Below, piece after piece: positions 13,740-17,352 of a DNA stretch of 17,352 nucleotides. The notes beneath the pieces are model-generated. The model saw only the letters and a list, made by a program, of their open reading frames with translations, was not told where the DNA came from and searched no databases. Each line of letters starts with the position of its first letter. The stretch's first letter is position 1. The DNA comes from Syntrophomonadaceae bacterium (GTDB lineage: Bacteria; Bacillota; Syntrophomonadia; Syntrophomonadales; Syntrophomonadaceae). The translations under genes were made by a program, and so were the position numbers. The stretch spans positions 1 through 17,352 of the forward strand of contig JAISDD010000073.1 of NCBI GenBank assembly GCA_031265005.1, written 5' to 3'.

Positions 13740-14300
13740 ATGATGAAACCTAGGAACAAGATTTTGATCAGTTTTATGATGGTATTTGCCATAATATTTA
13801 GCTTTTGCAATCCTTTATTTGCATCTAATGGTTTTGAAAAAGATAAGGATATCCCTGCTTCTCAAATCACAAGAGGAGCAAATATTGGAATTATCCAAGA
13901 TGTACCATCTATAATTGATATTATTGGAGAAGAAAACCAGACAAGCGGAGCAACAGAAGTATCTATAAAACTTGTTCGTAATGGTAATAGCACGACTTGT
14001 CAAGCATACCTTGAATGGTCCGGAACCCAAGTATTTCAAACTTGGCGTTTTAAAAAGATTAGTATTACGAATACAAGTATTTTATCACCAACGGTATATG
14101 GGACCTTTGGAAACGGGACAACCTATACAACATATGAAGTTGTTGGCGCGCCAGTTGGTTCATTATTTATAGGTAATGTTACAGTTCCAACTAATGTTAC
14201 CCAATTTAGATCAAGCGCAAATAGCTTGCAAGGGTATAAATGGGAGGGTAATATTTGGTTGTCGGCAGCCCCAATATCTACAACTGGCACTATTAACTAA
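13740..14300 (+). CDS. Unrecognised secreted protein
   Basis: 186 residues. A clear signal peptide (basic MMKPRNK, hydrophobic core ILISFMMVFAIIFSF, likely cleavage after PLFA, residue 28) leaves a mature protein of ~158 residues. The mature part is rich in Thr, Ser, Asn, Val and Ile, with several short alternating segments (VSIKLVRNG, CQAYLEWSG, TWRFKKISI, YTTYEVVG, SLFIGNVTVP). This suggests an all-beta extracellular domain. There is one cysteine in the mature part. No cell-wall anchor or lipobox is seen. AAAGGAGG lies 9 nt before the first ATG; a second ATG follows directly. It is the first gene of a two-gene, strongly AT-rich operon unlike its neighbours, so it is probably of foreign origin. 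I do not recognise the family. Confidence 0.8.
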   Translation: MMKPRNKILISFMMVFAIIFSFCNPLFASNGFEKDKDIPASQITRGANIGIIQDVPSIIDIIGEENQTSGATEVSIKLVRNGNSTTCQAYLEWSGTQVFQTWRFKKISITNTSILSPTVYGTFGNGTTYTTYEVVGAPVGSLFIGNVTVPTNVTQFRSSANSLQGYKWEGNIWLSAAPISTTGTIN

Positions 14301-14336
14301 ATCTTATTTGCTAAACATAAATATAGGAGAATTAAT

Positions 14337-14816
14337 TTGGGACCTTTAAACTTATTAATAAAAAATCATAAACATAAAATAATTCCAGGTAAAAAGAGTA
14401 TTGAAGAATTATTAATATACTTAAAAAGCAAAGTTGATATTATTGAAATAAGTAATTGTGATATTATTAACACTTTATTATACCGCGAGGGGATTACTCT
14501 CGTTAATTCATTATATAATCATTGTTTAAAGCTAACTCTTGATGAATTAGAGTATTCAATATTTCATATTATCAACAATGAAAAAAGCAGCTATTATTAT
14601 GATAACAATTATGCTTGCATCTCCTCTGTTCAGACTGAAAATATTATTTTTGTAGCCTTTGAAAAACAAACTAGATACATTAAGTCTAACAGTAATAAAT
14701 TGATGATGGAATTAATTATAGAACAAAGCATCACGCAATATGATTATGATAATGAAACCTCCATATTCTTTGATTATCTTGGGCGCTTTGATAGATACTG
14801 CAAGGGAGAATATTAA
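14337..14816 (+). CDS. Unrecognised cytosolic protein, partner of the secreted protein
   Basis: 159 residues from a TTG at 14337, chosen because GGAG (14326-14329) is 7 nt upstream and there is no earlier or nearby ATG. It has no signal peptide or membrane helix. It is rich in Ile, Asn, Tyr, Lys and Glu, with a predicted mix of helices: a SIEELLIYLKSKVDIIEI segment near residue 21, LTLDELEYSIFHIINNE at 67-83, and MMELIIEQSITQYDYD towards the C-terminus. The gap to the secreted-protein gene is 36 nt without a terminator, so they share a transcript. An immunity- or chaperone-like role for the secreted product is conceivable only from the arrangement. Family not recognised; that it is a real gene is supported by length, ribosome binding site and context. 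Confidence 0.7.
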   Translation: MGPLNLLIKNHKHKIIPGKKSIEELLIYLKSKVDIIEISNCDIINTLLYREGITLVNSLYNHCLKLTLDELEYSIFHIINNEKSSYYYDNNYACISSVQTENIIFVAFEKQTRYIKSNSNKLMMELIIEQSITQYDYDNETSIFFDYLGRFDRYCKGEY

Positions 14817-14875
14817 TATTCAAATTTAAGGGAGTATCCCGAAGGTTGTGCAGAGTCCAAAAAGATGTAAATAAG

Positions 14876-14934
14876 GCATTAATATTTAAGGGGAGAGAAG
14901 GCTCAAACAGCCAGACTCTCTCCTTTGTTAATGC
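14876..14934 (+). terminator. Long three-part stem-loop ending the AT-rich operon
   Basis: The outer stem GCATTAA (14876-14882) pairs with TTAATGC (14928-14934). The middle GGAGAGA (14892-14898) pairs with TCTCTCC (14917-14923). The inner GGCT pairs with AGCC around a CAAAC loop. It starts 60 nt after the stop at 14816. There is no long T tract, so it may be a factor-aided terminator or a structured boundary of the island. Confidence 0.5.
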
Positions 14935-15006
14935 TAGTCTAAAAACAGGCCGGATGTGACTTTTCCGCCCGCTGATGAAAAAGTCTAATTTGATACGCGC
15001 CATCCC

Positions 15007-15035
15007 TTGATGTTTCTGGCGAAATGCCATATAAA
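15007..15035 (+). promoter_or_regulatory. Promoter of the broken AbrB-PIN locus
   Basis: TTGATG (15007-15012), exactly 17 bp, then TATAAA (15030-15035), 42 nt before the AbrB-type start codon. The promoter still looks functional although both genes behind it are damaged. Confidence 0.55.
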
Positions 15036-15076
15036 GAAAGTACAAAATATTCATTCTGCACCTGGAGGTATTTATT

Positions 15077-15356
15077 ATGTTGGATGTTGCAAGAATATCC
15101 GTCAAGGGGCAAGTGACTATCCCCATTGAAATTCGCAAAAAAACTGGGTTTGAAAGAAGGGGACAAAGTTATTTTTATGGAAAAAAGCGGTGATATTGTT
15201 CTGATGAATTCAAACCGTCTCGTGTTTGAAGAATTTCAGCGCGATATGGCAGGCGAAGCCGTAAGAGCCGGGCTTAACTCCGAAGATGACGTTGCAGACT
15301 TGGTTAAACAAATTTGCGGGAAGATGTGGGAGGCTCAGCATGCGGGTAATGCTTGA
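15077..15356 (+). pseudogene. AbrB/SpoVT-type antitoxin with a one-base frameshift
   Basis: ATG 15077 has GGAGG 8 nt upstream and opens MLDVARISVKGQVTIPIEIR, the classic swapped-hairpin AbrB DNA-binding domain. A run of seven A's (15137-15143) then throws the frame. With six A's it would read RKKLGLKEGDKVIFMEKSGD and continue to the stop at 15354-15356, giving about 92 residues, the normal length for an AbrB-family antitoxin with a C-terminal tail (LVFEEFQRDMAGEA...). As it stands the first frame ends about 16 codons after the run. Possible explanations are true inactivation, transcriptional slippage on A7 restoring the frame, or a sequencing error. The antitoxin's C-terminus overlaps the start of the PIN toxin relic, the usual toxin-antitoxin layout. 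Confidence 0.8.
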
Positions 15357-15434
15357 GATAAGGATTTCGGCGGAATTGACTTGGAATGCCCGGAGATTAT
15401 GACAATCAGTGATTTTGATAAAAAATACTTGTGA
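15340..15434 (+). pseudogene. PIN-domain toxin reduced to its two ends by internal deletion
   Basis: ATG 15340, inside the antitoxin's last codons, starts MRVML, the usual opening of AbrB-linked PIN toxins (M-R-V-M-L-D-T-N...). After five or six codons the sequence jumps, in another frame, to DKDFGGIDLECPEIMTISDF followed by DKKYL and TGA (15357-15434). That is the typical C-terminal strand of PIN-family toxins (D-x-D-F-x-x-L/I-x-x-x-x-P-x-I-M-T-x-x-E/D-F). The ~100 residues between, including all catalytic acidic residues, are missing. A functional ribonuclease cannot be made. Recognition rests on the two short ends and the antitoxin context. Confidence 0.65.
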
Positions 15435-15470
15435 AATCTCATACGATATCTGTGCGGCCCTCTATAATTC

Positions 15471-15827
15471 TTAGCCTGTAATCTCTTTTTGAGCTTTCTT
15501 TGTCAAAGACGCAAAGAGTATTGAGTAAGATTTATCGATCATATCCCGAACAATATCATCCGGCACAGAACCGTCGAGATAAACAGAGTTCCAATGCTCT
15601 TTGTTCATGTAATATCCCGGAATAATATCTTCGTATTGGCGACGCAAAAAATCACCGTCAGCAGGAATCAGCTTCAATGTTATGATCGGCCTGTTGGTGT
15701 TGTCATCGCCTTGCATGGCGAACATTTTCCCGCCGATCATATATCTTGCCGCTTGCCATTCTTCTTTGTAATCTTTTGTAACGCCTTGTTTTGACATACA
15801 GTATTCATCAAGTCACGGATAATTCAT
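15471..15827 (-). pseudogene. MmcQ/YjbR family protein with an in-frame TGA at codon 5
   Basis: The best start is ATG 15827, 6 nt after GGAGGAGGT. It reads M-N-Y-P, then TGA (15815-15813), then L-D-E-Y-C-M-S-K-Q-G-V in the same frame to the stop at 15471. Family members have a tryptophan-containing stretch here (e.g. Y-x-W-L-D-E-Y-C), so TGG to TGA fits a nonsense change. The rest is intact: KDYKEEWQAARYMIGGKMFA, IITLKLIPADGDFLR, IPGYYMNKEHWNSVYLDG and a C-terminal DMIDKSYSILFASLTKKAQKE. Reinitiation at ATG 15797 would give 108 residues, but that ATG lacks a ribosome binding site. Members have a small CyaY-like fold and often follow AraC/VOC genes; their function is unclear. It lies 34 nt behind the VOC gene as third in the operon. 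Confidence 0.8.
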
Positions 15828-15861
15828 AGCTTTACCTCCTCCTGCTTCAACAATCCCCATA

Positions 15862-16254
15862 CTATCCCTCACGGTTTTCGGTAAAGGTCAAAACATAACC
15901 GTTATTATCCGCGATGGCAAATTCCTTTGAGCCGTAAAACGTGGTATGCATATCGCAAAGAATTTCATGGCGTTCCTTTAGTTCATGGTAGAATTCCTCA
16001 AAATTATCCACCATGATATACAGGGTGACAGAGGGATGAACCATGTCGGTATTCAAAATCGGGTATTCTTCCGTCAAATTGCCTTTCTCTTGCAACATAA
16101 GCATGAGATTGTCTTTTGACAAAATAGCAAATTGCAGTTTTTCGCTTTCGTTCGGAACCGAAGCGACAACAGAAAACCCTAATATATTCTGATAGAACGT
16201 GACAGAATCCTCAACGCTTTCCACCATTAAGTTCGTGGTCATGCTTTTATACAT
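15862..16254 (-). CDS. VOC family protein (glyoxalase/bleomycin-resistance fold)
   Basis: 130 residues with two beta-alpha-beta repeats, as in the vicinal oxygen chelate superfamily. Repeat 1 (~4-57) reads TTNLMVESVEDSVTFYQNIL then GFSVVASVP and LQFAILSKDNLMLMLQE. Repeat 2 (~74-127) reads PSVTLYIMVDNFEEFYHEL then YGSKEFAIADNNGYVLTFTE, the standard closing motif. The C-terminal Glu in LTFTE sits where a metal ligand usually lies, but the first-strand ligand position is not an obvious His, so enzymatic activity is uncertain. Drug-binding or dioxygenase-like roles are possible. AAAGGAG precedes the ATG by about 10 nt. It is the second gene of the AraC-VOC-MmcQ operon, 64 nt after the regulator gene. 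Confidence 0.88.
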   Translation of the reverse strand: MYKSMTTNLMVESVEDSVTFYQNILGFSVVASVPNESEKLQFAILSKDNLMLMLQEKGNLTEEYPILNTDMVHPSVTLYIMVDNFEEFYHELKERHEILCDMHTTFYGSKEFAIADNNGYVLTFTENREG

Positions 16255-16318
16255 CAGCCGCCATCTCCTTTCAGCCTTACTCTACCATGAGATGGACAAG
16301 AATGATTGTAAAAATGCG

Positions 16319-17095
16319 TCATCTTTTGTAGCGCCGTATCAGTTCAAACGGCGTCAGCCCTAAGTTTCGTTTGAAATCTTTAATGAAATGAGATTGGTCG
16401 TAATAGGTGGTTATGTTTAAAATATCACTCGGCGCGGCTTTCCCTCTGGCTAGTACTTCAAGGCACTTCTGAAAGCGAATGATACAAAGCGCCATTTGAG
16501 GGGTAAGGCCAAAATGCTTTGCGAAAAGCCGCTGACATTGCCGTGAACTGAAATGAAGCTGATTATACACACCCTCCGTTGTAACAGGCGGCGACCCGCT
16601 CAAAGCGTCAAAAAGCAGAATAAAATTGTCCGGGGTTTTATCGTTGGTCAACGTACCCACATATTCCCTGAAACGCACTTTAGCCCGCTCAAATGAAAGC
16701 GCGAAAAAGGCGTCAGTATCGAACGCCTTATCTGCCGTTTCGAGAGGAAGAAAGGTATCCATCGCCGCGCCTGCCGGCAAGCCCGTAAGCTGATGAAACG
16801 CGCCCGGCTTCAAGCGCGCCCCCATACATTGCGCCGCCGAATCGATTTTATAGTGAAATTCGGTTTTACTCATACCCGCATAACCAATGTGCCTGCTGTC
16901 GTATTCGACCACAAGGTCAATACAGCCGTCCGTAACAATCACATTATCAATCTCAATTTTCCGTTTGGTCAGCGGCGCCATTTCCCAAAAACAAATAACG
17001 AAATCCCCCAACAATGGGGAAATTTCCTCTGTATAGCGTACGGTTTCGGCAAAGCGTTGATTTAATATAAAAGGTATTTGCACTGGATAGTACAT
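16319..17095 (-). CDS. AraC family transcriptional regulator
   Basis: 258 residues. The N-terminal ~150 residues are a ligand/dimer domain of the type with MGARLKPGAFHQLTG (91-105), common in AraC regulators from Bacillota. The C-terminal domain has two helix-turn-helices, HFSSRQCQRLFAKHFGLTP (181-199) and YYDQSHFIKDFKRNLGLTP (231-249), ending FELIRRYKR. It most likely activates its own operon (VOC and MmcQ genes) in response to an unknown small molecule. AAAGGAG lies 8 nt before the ATG at 17095, and a near-consensus promoter lies at 17135-17163. The length is full and all motifs are intact, in contrast to the damaged MmcQ gene at the operon's end. Confidence 0.93.
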   Translation of the reverse strand: MYYPVQIPFILNQRFAETVRYTEEISPLLGDFVICFWEMAPLTKRKIEIDNVIVTDGCIDLVVEYDSRHIGYAGMSKTEFHYKIDSAAQCMGARLKPGAFHQLTGLPAGAAMDTFLPLETADKAFDTDAFFALSFERAKVRFREYVGTLTNDKTPDNFILLFDALSGSPPVTTEGVYNQLHFSSRQCQRLFAKHFGLTPQMALCIIRFQKCLEVLARGKAAPSDILNITTYYDQSHFIKDFKRNLGLTPFELIRRYKR

Positions 17096-17134
17096 AGTCA
17101 GGCTCCTTTTCCCGCCGTTTCAGTGTTTAAGGAC

Positions 17135-17163
17135 AGTATACCACCGGAAACCGCTTAAAACAA
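17135..17163 (-). promoter_or_regulatory. Promoter of the AraC-VOC-MmcQ operon
   Basis: On the minus strand, TTGTTT (17163-17158), a 17-bp spacer and TATACT (17140-17135) with an extended -10 TGG, 40 nt before the AraC start codon. Confidence 0.6.
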
Positions 17164-17200
17164 CGAGGATATGCAGTAATGGCGAACATTATGTTAAATT

Positions 17201-17352
17201 CTAATGCGATTCTAATATTGTTATCATCAGTTTCTCATACCAGTTTGTTAAACTGATATGGATGTGGTATAGGTCGTGGAATTTGTAATGGATTGCAAGA
17301 TTTGCCGGTACAGGGCGGGAAATATCACAATAACGCTCAACACCAATGGAAT
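17201..17352 (-). CDS. Possible C-terminal end of an unrecognised gene, cut by the window edge
   Basis: A minus-strand frame is open from the right edge to TAG at 17203-17201, giving 49 residues that include YCDISRPVPANLAIHYKFHD and end WYEKLMITILESH. Composition is protein-like (His, Tyr, Ile and charged residues; no stops), but too little is visible to name a family. It precedes the AraC gene on the same strand, with the AraC promoter in the 105-nt gap, so it is probably a separate transcription unit. Confidence 0.35.
   Translation of the reverse strand, partial: SIGVERYCDISRPVPANLAIHYKFHDLYHIHISLTNWYEKLMITILESH

Noticed and set aside
15471..15827. TGA read as tryptophan (recoded genetic code) or as selenocysteine
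   Set aside because: Several intact genes in the window terminate at TGA and use TGG for Trp. No selenocysteine insertion structure is apparent, and the lesion is confined to one codon.

Overview
The window reads as an accessory-rich stretch from an anaerobic, low-to-medium-GC Bacillota genome (Clostridia or Negativicutes; I cannot fix the genus). The reasons are strong AAGGAGG-type ribosome binding sites, TTG starts with good Shine-Dalgarno spacing, an EFR1-type flavodoxin/ferredoxin protein, an AbrB/PIN toxin-antitoxin relic and a BceS/CprK-like intramembrane sensor kinase. GC content changes abruptly along the window, and at least three genes in a row (15.0-15.8 kb) are broken, so this is a zone of gene turnover. 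I saw no rRNA, tRNA, CRISPR array or intact transposase.

Layout. (i) 1-2540, minus strand: the start of a GNAT acetyltransferase cut by the window edge, an EFR1-family flavodoxin/ferredoxin fusion, a probable scrap of a conjugative-element gene, and a two-gene flavodoxin/NADPH-FMN-reductase operon with its own promoter. (ii) 2600-7304, plus strand: a two-component system (OmpR-type regulator and sensor kinase, ATGA-coupled), then an operon of a SUMF1/formylglycine-generating-enzyme-like protein, an ABC ATPase and an ABC-2 permease. The regulator gene and the SUMF1-ABC operon are preceded by matching GTTTA direct repeats at 10-11 bp period, with a -10 hexamer at the same distance in both. This indicates that the kinase/regulator pair controls itself and the transporter operon. 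It is the most coherent candidate system here: a peptide-antibiotic-type sensing and efflux module with a SUMF1-like protein at the head of the output operon. (iii) 7573-10206, minus strand: a membrane-anchored extracytoplasmic amidase (Amidase_6 type) behind a triple TTCACA-N5 operator, and a PadR regulator with a HAAS-like two-TM membrane protein.

(iv) 10207-10657 has no gene but holds three variants of one stem-loop in mixed orientation, the last with a T-tract. (v) 10658-12991, minus strand: a 777-residue aconitase-superfamily hydratase (YbhJ-like), with two abutting perfect dyads in its leader. (vi) 12992-13739: mobile-element-like debris (a small, apparently frame-shifted ORF and three consecutive stem-loops), then very AT-rich DNA. 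(vii) 13740-14816, plus strand: an AT-rich two-gene operon for an unrecognised secreted protein and an unrecognised cytosolic protein, closed by a long stem-loop. (viii) 15007-15434: an AbrB-PIN toxin-antitoxin locus in which both genes are damaged. (ix) 15471-17095, minus strand: an AraC regulator, VOC protein and MmcQ/YjbR protein in one operon, the last with an in-frame TGA at codon 5. (x) The tail of another minus-strand reading frame enters from the right edge.

All family assignments come from reading motifs by eye. No database search was possible.
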